The notes beneath the pieces are model-generated. The model did no database searches. It saw only the letters and a list, made by a program, of their open reading frames with translations, and had not been told where the DNA came from. The position numbers and the translations under genes are program-made. A stretch of DNA of 38,576 bases from Bacillus massiliigorillae (GTDB lineage Bacteria; Bacillota; Bacilli; Bacillales; DSM-1321): NCBI RefSeq assembly GCF_000380245.2, contig NZ_HG428743.1, positions 1-38,576 on the forward strand. Direction: 5' to 3'. Below, one piece after another: positions 25,389-33,111 of the stretch (positions within the stretch are counted from its first letter, which is position 1; every line of letters starts with the position of its first letter).

Positions 25389-26939
25389 ATGGCTTCATTT
25401 TTTTCGAAAACGTCAGATATGATGACAGCTAAGCAGAGATGGACTGCTTTGATTGTTCTTGCAGCTAGCTTATTCGTTGTTATGATGGATATGACTATTC
25501 TTATTATGGCTTTACCTGACCTTGTGAGGGATTTAAATCCCACTTCTACTCAACAGTTATGGATTGTTGATATCTATTCACTCATTTTAGCTGGTTTTAT
25601 TATTCCTATGAGTGCTCTAGCCGATAAATGGGGACGTAAAAAGGCTTTATTAACTGGCTTTGCTCTATTCGGCTTAGTATCTTTACTCATATTTTTTGCC
25701 GAAAGTGCATCCTATGTAATCGCTATTCGATTTCTTCTCGGATTTGCTGGCGCTCTAATCATGCCAACGACACTTTCTATGATTCGTGTAATCTTTGAAA
25801 ATCCTAAAGAAAGAGCAACAGCACTGGCTGTATGGTCGATTGTTTCTTCTGTGGGTACTGTATTTGGTCCAATTATCGGAGGAGCTTTACTTGAAGAGTT
25901 TTCATGGCATTCAGCCTTTTTAATTAATGTTCCATTCGCTTTACTGGCTGTAGTTGCTGGTCTATTCTTATTACCTGAATCACGCGTATCAAAATCACAA
26001 GCTCATAGCTGGGATATACCGTCTACTTTTTTATCAGTCGCAGGTATGATTGCACTTGTTTGGAGCATTAAAGAATTTTCAAAAGAAGGGCTTTCTGAAT
26101 TAACACCGTGGATTGTTATTGTAGCTGCCTTCGTTATGCTCATATTGTTTGTAAGACGTAATTTAACAAGCTCTAAGCCAATGCTTGATGTGAGGCTATT
26201 TAATAGTCGTCCTTTCTCAGCTGGTACAATTGCGGCACTGATGACCATGTTTGCAATGGCTTCTGTCATCTTATTAGTCGCCCAATGGTTACAAGTGGTT
26301 GAAGGACTTTCACCATTTAAAGCAGGATTCTATCTGTTACCAATGGCAGTAGGAGCAATGGTTTTCGCTCCATTAGCTCCGGGATTAGCAGCACGTCTAG
26401 GCGCAAAAATTGTACTACCAATTGGAATTGCAATTGCAGCTATTGGCATGTTCATTATGTATTTCTTTGGACATCCGTTAACATATCCAACCTTAGCTGT
26501 AGCACTAATATTAGTCGGAGCTGGTACTGCTTCGTTAGCTGTTGCTTCTGCTCTCATAATGTTGGAAACGCCAACGGAAAAAGCAGGAAATGCTGCTGCA
26601 ATTGAAGAATCCATGTATGATCTTGGCAACGTGTTTGGTGTAGCTGTTCTTGGGAGTCTTGCATCACAGCTTTATCGCTCCTATTTAGATATTGAAGCAT
26701 TTTCATCCAATGGAATTGTTGGTGAATTAGCTCATATAGCTAACGAATCCGTTGTAGGTGCTATTGAGGTTGCTAAGATAACGGGCTTTACTAAGCTTGC
26801 TACTGAAGCTACTGCTGCGTTTAATGACTCTTTTGTAACAACAGCCTTAATAGGTGGAATTATAATGATGATAGTAGCAGTCATTGTCTTCATTCTAATT
26901 CCTAAATCGCTTGATATTACGAAGCAAAATCATCACTAA
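25389..26939 (+). CDS. MFS multidrug efflux protein, 14-helix DHA2 type
   Basis: A 516-residue drug:proton antiporter of the DHA2 (QacA/SmvA-like) family. Motif D1 is seen around MMDMTILIMALPDLVRDL in helix 1 (residues 32-49), motif A as ALADKWGRKKALL in the loop after helix 2, and motif C in helix 5 (GTVFGPIIGGALLEE). The length and number of hydrophobic segments fit 14 helices. AAAGGAGAG lies 8 nt before the ATG. Expression is probably held down by the divergent TetR protein and induced by its ligand. The compounds exported, likely cationic biocides or dyes, cannot be read from sequence. Confidence 0.92.
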   Translation: MASFFSKTSDMMTAKQRWTALIVLAASLFVVMMDMTILIMALPDLVRDLNPTSTQQLWIVDIYSLILAGFIIPMSALADKWGRKKALLTGFALFGLVSLLIFFAESASYVIAIRFLLGFAGALIMPTTLSMIRVIFENPKERATALAVWSIVSSVGTVFGPIIGGALLEEFSWHSAFLINVPFALLAVVAGLFLLPESRVSKSQAHSWDIPSTFLSVAGMIALVWSIKEFSKEGLSELTPWIVIVAAFVMLILFVRRNLTSSKPMLDVRLFNSRPFSAGTIAALMTMFAMASVILLVAQWLQVVEGLSPFKAGFYLLPMAVGAMVFAPLAPGLAARLGAKIVLPIGIAIAAIGMFIMYFFGHPLTYPTLAVALILVGAGTASLAVASALIMLETPTEKAGNAAAIEESMYDLGNVFGVAVLGSLASQLYRSYLDIEAFSSNGIVGELAHIANESVVGAIEVAKITGFTKLATEATAAFNDSFVTTALIGGIIMMIVAVIVFILIPKSLDITKQNHH

Positions 26940-27082
26940 CAAATAGCTCTTTTGCAAAATCAAGTATTTCACTGTCAAACAGTTGTCTGCGATATCGAGT
27001 CCAAAATGATAATGCATCAAGAACACCGGATGGTTATTACTATCTAATTTCATTGATAGAGCCAGTCCTCTTAATGAAAAGA

Positions 27083-27117
27083 AAAGAGAATGAATGGATT
27101 TTCCCTTCATTCTCTTT
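27083..27117. terminator. Bidirectional terminator between MFS and azoreductase genes
   Basis: AAAGAGAATGAA (27083-27094) pairs perfectly with TTCATTCTCTTT (27106-27117). A- and T-rich flanks serve both convergent genes. Confidence 0.8.
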
Positions 27118-27128
27118 CTATTAAGATA

Positions 27129-27752
27129 TTAAGCTAAGTTATGAATAGATGCTCTCACTCGTTCTAAACCTTCACCAATAATCTCTTCTGCTTTTAAAGG
27201 GTTAGCATTATGCCCTTCAATAATAACTTCATCGGCTAATGTCATACCAAATACACCTACTGTAGTATTTCTAACATAGTTTGCAGCCATTTCTAATGGT
27301 TTCATTTCAGGTGTTGAATATACGCCACCACTTGCACATAAGATAACTACTTTTTTCCCTTCCAGTAGACCTACTAATTGACCTTGCTCATTATACTTGA
27401 ATGAGAAGCCTACTTCGGAAATGTAGTCAAAGAAAGTGTGCAATCTAGCAGGGATTGTTAAGTTCCAAAGTGGAAAAGCAAACACAACTACATCTGCCCC
27501 AGAAACAGCATCTTTAGCTTTTTGCTTTGCAGTAAGTAACCGTGATTCTACATCTAATAGCTCTTCCCCATTTTGCAATTTACCAATTGCATCGAAAAGC
27601 TCTTGACCTAAATAAGGCATTTCTTCTTCGAACACATCATATATAGAGACATTTAGATTCGCTACTTTTGATACTTCATCTATGTAAGTATCGAACATTT
27701 TTGTTGAAATTCCATCAGGGCGATTATTTGCTTTAACGACTAATACATTCAT
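27129..27752 (-). CDS. azoR: FMN-dependent NADH-azoreductase
   Basis: A 207-residue flavodoxin-like quinone reductase/azoreductase. The N-terminal beta-strand and phosphate-binding region (VLVVKANNRPDGIST), the FMN-binding loop FAFPLWNLTIPARL at about residues 98-111, and the second loop LCASGGVYS at about residue 142 are typical of AzoR. These enzymes reduce quinones and azo compounds with NAD(P)H and protect against electrophile stress. GAGG lies 8 nt before the ATG. A Fur-like palindrome sits about 50 bp upstream, which would be unusual for this family and hints at iron-linked expression. Confidence 0.92.
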   Translation of the reverse strand: MNVLVVKANNRPDGISTKMFDTYIDEVSKVANLNVSIYDVFEEEMPYLGQELFDAIGKLQNGEELLDVESRLLTAKQKAKDAVSGADVVVFAFPLWNLTIPARLHTFFDYISEVGFSFKYNEQGQLVGLLEGKKVVILCASGGVYSTPEMKPLEMAANYVRNTTVGVFGMTLADEVIIEGHNANPLKAEEIIGEGLERVRASIHNLA

Positions 27753-27799
27753 TCTCGTAACCTCTTTGTTGTAAAATTAATTATCTAATGTTATTCCAC

Positions 27800-27814
27800 T
27801 GATAATAGTTATCA
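27800..27814. promoter_or_regulatory. Fur-like box upstream of the azoreductase gene
   Basis: TGATAATAGTTATCA differs at one base from the 7-1-7 Fur consensus. Only one motif is present, unlike the overlapping pair at 17476, so the call is weaker. PerR- or Zur-type binding is an alternative. Confidence 0.5.
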
Positions 27815-27896
27815 TTTTAATAAGACTTTCAATAAAATTCAATTAATATTCATTGGTACTAGTTGAAAAAACTAGGGGATGTATTTCCTTTAATAC

Positions 27897-27938
27897 GTCC
27901 AATCACCATTAGTGCGGAGTCACGAGTTGGGATTGGAC
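27897..27938. repeat. Inverted repeat in the azoreductase-CDF gap
   Basis: GTCCAATC (27897-27904) and GATTGGAC (27931-27938) flank a 26-base, GC-richer interior. The role is unknown. The rest of 27753-28069 holds the Fur-like box, a 35-bp direct repeat copy and a terminator. Confidence 0.35.
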
Positions 27939-27962
27939 ATCTACCTAGTGTTGCAATTCTTA

Positions 27963-27997
27963 TTGAACTAAACTGTTCTGTTTGTAGAATAAGAAAA
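27963..27997. repeat. Direct repeat, copy 1, downstream of the CDF gene
   Basis: Thirty-five bases beginning TTGAACTA and containing GTTTGTAGAATAA match a second copy at 29113-29147 at 29 positions. Each copy abuts a hairpin terminator. Confidence 0.5.
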
Positions 27998-28019
27998 GGC
28001 TGCTAATATGCAGCCTTTT
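27994..28019 (-). terminator. Terminator of the cation diffusion facilitator gene
   Basis: AAAAGGCTGC (27994-28003) pairs perfectly with GCAGCCTTTT (28010-28019). T-runs lie on both sides. Confidence 0.8.
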
Positions 28020-28069
28020 TCGTTTATATGAATACTAGATATAAAATTAAAAATCTAACTTCTTTATAA

Positions 28070-28939
28070 TTAATTAGGCTCAACATGAACATGAACCTCA
28101 TATACACCATGTTCTCTCATCATTATACCTTCAACGTTATTAGCAATATCATGTGCTTCAGTTATTCCTAGTTTTGAGTTAACTAGGATAACGACATCAA
28201 TCACTTCATTATTGCCGTAGTTTCTGCCTCTAATTTCTTTTATTCCTTTAACTCCATCTAACTTAGCAATAACACCTTTATATTCTTGAAGGATGTTTTC
28301 ATCAAACCCATCTGTAAGTTCATGAGAAGCATTTTTGAAAATGTCCCAAGCAGTTTTACAAATTAAAAATCCAACAATCAATGCTGTGACAGTATCTAGC
28401 CAAGCCATATTTAGCTGAGAACCAAGAATACCAACTGCTGTACCAATACTTACCCAAGCATCAGAAAGATTGTCTTTCGCAGCTGCCATTACTGCTTTAC
28501 TATTAATCTTCTCTGCTAAGTTCTTATTATAACGATATACAAAATACATAACTAAAGCTGAACCTAATCCGACATATGCTGCAAGAATATCAGGTGATTC
28601 TTTATCTCCTTGGAACATTGAAAGAATAGCATCTCCTAATACTTGAATTCCTACTGCCATCATAATAAACGAAGCAACCATAGATGCTATTGTTTCACTT
28701 TTCCAATGTCCATACTTGTGGTCATGATCTGCTGGCTTTTGAGCCATTTTAAGTCCAATAAGAACGGCAATTGAGGCAATAATATCTGTAGTATTATTTA
28801 AACCATCAGCTTGTAACGCTTCTGAACCACTTGTGTAACCAATTACTAGTTTAAGTATTGATAAAATAATATAAGCTACAATACTAATGATGGCTCCACG
28901 TTCACCTAATTTGAGGTTATCATACTTTTCTTGTTCCAT
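28070..28939 (-). CDS. Cation diffusion facilitator family transporter
   Basis: A 289-residue CDF metal exporter. Six membrane helices are followed by a cytosolic domain. The transport-site residues are visible as ADGLNNTTDI in helix 2 and KDNLSDAWVS in helix 5. The N/D-containing first site (instead of HxxxD) is the pattern of the manganese/iron-type branch, such as B. subtilis MneP/MneS. A DHDHKYGHWKSE loop follows helix 2, and the C-terminal ferredoxin-like domain ends in VYEVHVHVEP. The substrate is probably Mn(II) or Fe(II), by inference. Its ribosome binding site lies within a foldable leader (28941-29004). Confidence 0.9.
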   Translation of the reverse strand: MEQEKYDNLKLGERGAIISIVAYIILSILKLVIGYTSGSEALQADGLNNTTDIIASIAVLIGLKMAQKPADHDHKYGHWKSETIASMVASFIMMAVGIQVLGDAILSMFQGDKESPDILAAYVGLGSALVMYFVYRYNKNLAEKINSKAVMAAAKDNLSDAWVSIGTAVGILGSQLNMAWLDTVTALIVGFLICKTAWDIFKNASHELTDGFDENILQEYKGVIAKLDGVKGIKEIRGRNYGNNEVIDVVILVNSKLGITEAHDIANNVEGIMMREHGVYEVHVHVEPN

Positions 28940-28940
28940 T

Positions 28941-29004
28941 GCTGCTTACCCCTTCCTCGAGTTCCTATTAATAGTAACAACTCAAGTACGAGTGGGTCTA
29001 CAGC
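28941..29004 (-). promoter_or_regulatory. Foldable leader covering the CDF ribosome binding site
   Basis: On the minus strand nested arms can pair: GCTG/CAGC, ACCC/GGGT, and the 8-bp CTTGAGTT/AACTCGAG stem with one wobble. The GGAAGGGG ribosome binding region lies in the 3' side of the fold, so folding could limit translation. I could not match it to the yybP-ykoY manganese riboswitch. Confidence 0.35.
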
Positions 29005-29112
29005 AACCTTTTTGCTTGTCTTTACATATTTAAGAGGCATATAAAAAAGTTGCCTATGCGAAAAAAAGTAAGCTATAGCCTAAATATAAAAACCTTACTT
29101 CTATCCATTTTT

Positions 29113-29147
29113 TTGAACTATTCTGCACCGTTTGTAGAATAACAAAA
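29113..29147. repeat. Direct repeat, copy 2, upstream of the CDF gene
   Basis: Second copy of the 35-base repeat (29 of 35 identical to 27963-27997), here running into the terminator at 29144. Confidence 0.5.
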
Positions 29148-29166
29148 AAGCCGTCTAAATGACAGC
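29144..29166 (-). terminator. Terminator of the small unknown gene
   Basis: GCTGTC and GACGGC (with wobbles) around a 5-nt loop are followed on the minus strand by six Ts. It resembles the hairpin at 24483-24506, including flanking sequence (TTAGCAGAA on the minus strand). Confidence 0.6.
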
Positions 29167-29269
29167 CCAGTATTTCTGCTAATACACTTGATTGTTTAAG
29201 TGTAATTATTCACAACCTCTAGATAATTTCTCCTTTATCCCAGCCATTGATTATTGTAAGCTATTATCC

Positions 29270-29587
29270 CTAAATTAAATCGAATGTATTATGGAACATC
29301 TTTCTACAATCATATATTTTAGATAAGTACGGAATAACAACGTTGTGCCATTCATTATGTAAACCACCTTCACTCAAATATTTTTCAGAAGTAAATAAAT
29401 AAACAGCTAAGAATTTAAAAGTCTTATCATCTAAAACAGATACTTTAAATGTTGGATTATCCGTATAAAGATCCGTGAATTCATCAAGTCCGATTAAGAC
29501 GCCACCTCCCTCACCTACATCTTTATCAATATCTTTTTGAACCAATAATGTTTCGGTTACCCTTTCTAAAATCACTTCTTTAATCAT
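29270..29587 (-). CDS. Hypothetical protein, unknown function
   Basis: A 105-residue soluble protein I do not recognise. The frame opens at 29662, but GGGGGA lies 5 nt before the ATG at 29587, which starts MIKEVILERVTETLLVQ, so that start is chosen. It has alternating hydrophobic strands and helices, with a GEGGGVLIG turn near residue 27, DNPTFKVSVLDD and LFTSEKYLSEGGLHNEWH. No signal peptide, membrane segment or metal motif is visible. It is a monocistronic gene between the CDF gene and the lsr locus. Confidence 0.65.
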   Translation of the reverse strand: MIKEVILERVTETLLVQKDIDKDVGEGGGVLIGLDEFTDLYTDNPTFKVSVLDDKTFKFLAVYLFTSEKYLSEGGLHNEWHNVVIPYLSKIYDCRKMFHNTFDLI

Positions 29588-29771
29588 GTGAATCCCCCTA
29601 TCAAATCTATCAGCCAATGCCTCTATAAATATTGTATAGGGTTTACATACAATATCCAACATATTCCCTCTCTAATATAATTTATAAGTCCTTTGCTACT
29701 TAAAAGTGAAACAAATGAATTTCTCCTTCATTCCACACCCTATGTACATTACGTTATTTTCGTTATCATAA

Positions 29772-29810
29772 AAAATATCCCTACTTAATATTGCTTTTAG
29801 TAGGGATATT
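29772..29810 (-). terminator. Terminator of the lsrACDB operon
   Basis: AATATCCCTACTT (29774-29786) pairs at 12 of 13 positions with TAGTAGGGATATT (29798-29810). A T-run follows on the minus strand. It lies 44 bp after lsrB. Confidence 0.8.
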
Positions 29811-29853
29811 CTTCCTTAATCAAATACTTTTTTATCAATTACACTTCCTATCT

Positions 29854-30945
29854 CTAAAAATCGTAATTATCAATATTATCCTTCGTAAACACAACTCGTT
29901 CTGGCAATAGAATAATGCCACTATCCTCGGCTGTGTAATCATAGCCTTGAATTGTATTTGGCTCTATTTTCACCTTACCGATATTTGGCACTTCAAACTC
30001 ATCGCCCACTTTTAATTCTTTGCCTTCTACCGTCATTAAATACGCTACATATGCCGCAAGAGCGCCTTGTTTTTTCACATCCCACAGACCGAATTGTTTC
30101 ACTGTATCTCGCTTTACATAATCTCTCATTACATTAGGTGTTGAAAAGCCTGTAATGACAACATTGCCAGCTTTCTTTAAGTTTTCGGCAGCTTGCGCCA
30201 TGGCTGGAAGAGCTGTCGCATCTGGAGCAATAACCGCATCAATATCTGGGTATGTTTTTAGAATATTTTCTCCAACAGATAACGATTTTTGCGCATCGTT
30301 TTCACCGTATTGTGTCGTGACGATTTGCCAGCCCGGATATGTTTTAGCAATGATTTCTTTTGCCTTTGTAACCCATTGATTTTGGTCCGTTACAGTAGGG
30401 CTTGAATAGAAGAAGGCGACCTTGCCTTTATCGCCAATTTGGTCATACGTCATCTTGATTAACATTTCAGCCAGTTGGTCAGGTGTGCCTTGATTGATAT
30501 AGAATGATCTGTCTTTCGGATTCACGTCTGAATCCCATGTAAGGATCTTAACACCACGCGCTTTAGCTCTTTTAAGTGCTTGGCTAAGACCGTCCGTTGA
30601 AACAGAAGAAATCATTAACGCTTTATAACCTTGATTTGTAAAATTATTGATGAATTGTACCTGCCCAGAGACTGAAGCTTCTGTTGGTCCGTCGTATTTC
30701 AGCTCGACGCCTAATGAGTCAGCCATTTCTTTTGCCCCTTGACCTCCAGAGGTAAAGAAGCCTACTCCTGTTAGCTTTGGTATAAATGCCAGTTTTACAT
30801 CCTTTGCCTTGTTTTCTACCTTTTCTTTGCCCGAATCTTTACTCTTTGAATCGGATGAACTAGATTGCTTATCACTACAGCCCAGTAATGTTCCTATTAT
30901 TAATAAGAAAATCACACAAACAGATAATAATCGTTTTCTACTCAT
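29854..30945 (-). CDS. lsrB: AI-2 ABC transporter substrate-binding lipoprotein LsrB
   Basis: A 363-residue periplasmic-binding-protein-like lipoprotein. The lipobox LLGC puts the acylated cysteine near residue 23, followed by a serine/lysine-rich linker. The six residues that bind AI-2 (R-THMF) in enteric LsrB appear in order: lysine in FIPKLTGVGFF, aspartate in LTWDSDV, aspartate-glutamine in TVTDQNQWV, and proline and alanine in IAPDATALPAM. This strongly supports true AI-2 binding rather than rhamnose or ribose. GGGGAGG is 7 nt before the ATG. Unlike the tightly packed lsrA, lsrC and lsrD, it is separated from lsrD by 200 bp of hairpin-rich DNA. Confidence 0.95.
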   Translation of the reverse strand: MSRKRLLSVCVIFLLIIGTLLGCSDKQSSSSDSKSKDSGKEKVENKAKDVKLAFIPKLTGVGFFTSGGQGAKEMADSLGVELKYDGPTEASVSGQVQFINNFTNQGYKALMISSVSTDGLSQALKRAKARGVKILTWDSDVNPKDRSFYINQGTPDQLAEMLIKMTYDQIGDKGKVAFFYSSPTVTDQNQWVTKAKEIIAKTYPGWQIVTTQYGENDAQKSLSVGENILKTYPDIDAVIAPDATALPAMAQAAENLKKAGNVVITGFSTPNVMRDYVKRDTVKQFGLWDVKKQGALAAYVAYLMTVEGKELKVGDEFEVPNIGKVKIEPNTIQGYDYTAEDSGIILLPERVVFTKDNIDNYDF

Positions 30946-31019
30946 AACAATACCTCCCCTTATTTGTTCGCTAATGACTTGCGATTTTTAAATAAAGTAG
31001 TCACTTTATCCCGTTCAAA

Positions 31020-31148
31020 CTGGTGCTAAGACTCCCACTTCATCAAGGAAGTGAAAGCACATAGACTAGTAAGTGGGAGATCAAGCACCAGTAATAACCC
31101 GATTGGTTCAACTAATAATCGGTGTGGGATGAAGGCCCCCACCGATTA
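31020..31148. repeat. Hairpin-rich element between lsrD and lsrB
   Basis: Two long stems are present. One pairs CTGGTGCT plus CTCCCACTT (31020-31040) with AAGTGGGAG plus AGCACCAG (31071-31091). The other pairs 31116-31128 with 31136-31148 (TAATCGGTG/CACCGATTA, one mismatch) and overlaps the lsrD stop codon. Each can be replaced by an alternative: CACTTC/GAAGTG (31036-31053), and CCGATT/AATCGG (31099-31104 with 31117-31122). It could be a palindromic IS200/IS605-derived element, or an RNA element tuning lsrB expression. Confidence 0.6.
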
Positions 31149-32117
31149 AAGTTTCACTTTATGCCAATTAAAATTTCTTAATAACACGGCAATAATGAGC
31201 AATGAACCTATTACAACACTTGTTTGCTGGCTGGACATGCCGACCATTTGTAAGCCATATTGCATCATACCAATAACAATGCTTGCGATTGCTGTCCCGA
31301 GAATGCTTCCTCTCCCTCCCAAAATACTTGTTCCACCTAACACAACAGCTGTAATAACAGGCAAAATAGCTTCTGCTCCTAGATCTGAACGTGCCGAGCT
31401 AAAATAGGATGTTAGTAAAACACCACTAATACTTCCTCCAATCCCTGATAAAATATATGTGCTCATCACAATCCATTTTGTGCGTATACCTGAATAGTTA
31501 GCTGCTTTTATATTAATCCCCACTAAAAACACGTTACGCCCATAACGCGTCAAGTGAAGTAAAACACCGAATAGGATGATACAAATCACAATAAACCAAA
31601 CGGGATTAGGAATGCCAAGCCAGCTCCCATTCGCAATCTCGACAAAGGAATCCGGAAAGCCACTAATTCCCTCATACCCCGAAGCACTAGCTCCTCCCGA
31701 TAAAATAAGTGCAATGCCGGAAAATAAAAACATCGTCCCTAATGTAATAATTAATGGCTGCACATCCGTCAATGCCGCAAGCAATCCATTTAAAAGCCCT
31801 GCAACTGCCGCAGCTAGTATCGTGATGATAATTGCTACATATAAATTGACGCCATTCATCCAGAGCACACCTAAAAGAATAGAAGACAGTCCCATGACAG
31901 AACCAATGGAAACATCAATCCCACCCGTCACAATCACAAACGTCATCGGAATAGCCGCCAGCGCAATATACGCATAATCATTCATACTGTAAAGGAGATT
32001 ATTGACATCGATGAAACCAGGAGATAGTTGACCAAAAACGATGATTTCAACGAATAAAAAGAGAAATAAGAACAATTCCCACTTAACGAACCACTTGATC
32101 TTCTTTGTCATGGTCAT
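31146..32117 (-). CDS. lsrD: AI-2 ABC transporter permease LsrD
   Basis: A 323-residue BPD_transp_2-type permease with about ten hydrophobic segments. The family hallmarks are GGIDVSIGSVMGLSS in the N-terminal third and AVVLGGTSILGGRGSILGT near the C-terminus. It pairs with LsrC in the membrane and overlaps its gene by 35 nt. GGGAG is 3 nt from the ATG at 32117 and 9 nt from the ATG at 32111, so the protein may start two residues later. The stop codon lies inside a hairpin arm of the downstream element, so the last residues may have been reshaped by an insertion. Confidence 0.93.
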   Translation of the reverse strand: MTMTKKIKWFVKWELFLFLFLFVEIIVFGQLSPGFIDVNNLLYSMNDYAYIALAAIPMTFVIVTGGIDVSIGSVMGLSSILLGVLWMNGVNLYVAIIITILAAAVAGLLNGLLAALTDVQPLIITLGTMFLFSGIALILSGGASASGYEGISGFPDSFVEIANGSWLGIPNPVWFIVICIILFGVLLHLTRYGRNVFLVGINIKAANYSGIRTKWIVMSTYILSGIGGSISGVLLTSYFSSARSDLGAEAILPVITAVVLGGTSILGGRGSILGTAIASIVIGMMQYGLQMVGMSSQQTSVVIGSLLIIAVLLRNFNWHKVKL

Positions 32118-33111
32118 TCTCTCCCTTCTTCAAAACTGATTTTCCATACGTTCGTTTGAACGATTTACTAAATAAATAGCTTTTAAATTTCGAATCACCA
32201 ACAACAATTAGAAGTAATAGAAAACCAGATATCGCATCATTCCAGTATGCTGGTATTTTAAGATAAATCAGTGAGTTGCTTATAATAGTGAAAAAAATAG
32301 CCCCTAAACTAGCGCCTACTACACTCCCTAGACCTCCCGTTAAACTCACGCCACCTAAGACAGCTGCTGCAATCACTTGCAGTTCGATGCCACTTCCAGT
32401 TTGATTCGGCACAAAGCCGATGTTCATAACAAAGATAAGACCAGCAATTGAAGCAGAAAGCCCAGAAAAAATAAACGCTAGTAATTTTACTTGAAAGACA
32501 GGTAATCCTACTGATTTAGCGCCATCTTCATTATCTCCAACAGCAAAAAAATAACGTCCAAATTTCATTCTACTAAGAAATACATGTGCGATGATCACTA
32601 AACCAATGACCATCCACACGGGAAATGTCACGCCAAGAAACTCCATACTTGAATACTTCTTATAAAAATTCGGAATGTCCTCAATCCACATACCTTCCGT
32701 ATAAATCAGCATAATCCCACGAATAATACCTAGCGTTCCTAACGTCATAATAATAGAAGGGACGCGGAATAAAGAAACACCGATTCCATTCACAAAGCCT
32801 GTTGCTATGCCAACAAATAATACAATAAACACCGTCAACACCACATTCATGCCACTCGTTAACAGCACACCACATACAGCTGCACTTAGCCCCATAATAG
32901 AACCAACAGAAACGTCAATATTTGATGTAAATAACACAAATGACTGACCAACAGCCATAATCAAGAGTATCGTACTTGCCTTCACCATAAGTGAAATCGT
33001 ATCACCCGATACAAAATTGCTATTAATTGAGCCAATCACGATGAAGAATAGCACCATCAATAGAACGATAGATAGTTCACGCGTCTTAAGAAGTCGGGTC
33101 AAGAATGCCAA
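32083..33111 (-). CDS. lsrC: AI-2 ABC transporter permease LsrC
   Basis: A 342-residue membrane permease of the ribose/AI-2 type. It carries SNIDVSVGSIMGLSAAVCGV, then TLGTLGIIRGIMLIYTEGMW, which is characteristic of LsrC, and AAAVLGGVSLTGGLGSVVGA. The start is a TTG at 33111 inside the end of lsrA, 6 nt after a run of eight Gs (33118-33125) that serves as ribosome binding site; no ATG is suitably placed. The C-terminus is charged and overlaps lsrD. With LsrD it forms the translocation channel. Confidence 0.93.
   Translation of the reverse strand: MAFLTRLLKTRELSIVLLMVLFFIVIGSINSNFVSGDTISLMVKASTILLIMAVGQSFVLFTSNIDVSVGSIMGLSAAVCGVLLTSGMNVVLTVFIVLFVGIATGFVNGIGVSLFRVPSIIMTLGTLGIIRGIMLIYTEGMWIEDIPNFYKKYSSMEFLGVTFPVWMVIGLVIIAHVFLSRMKFGRYFFAVGDNEDGAKSVGLPVFQVKLLAFIFSGLSASIAGLIFVMNIGFVPNQTGSGIELQVIAAAVLGGVSLTGGLGSVVGASLGAIFFTIISNSLIYLKIPAYWNDAISGFLLLLIVVGDSKFKSYLFSKSFKRTYGKSVLKKGENDHDKEDQVVR

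Noticed and set aside
26895..27110. A 71-codon minus-strand frame between MFS and azoreductase
   Set aside because: It overlaps the MFS 3' end and the bidirectional terminator, and has no ribosome binding site.
28941..29110. yybP-ykoY manganese riboswitch before the CDF gene
   Set aside because: The leader folds, but the conserved loop sequences of that class are not present.
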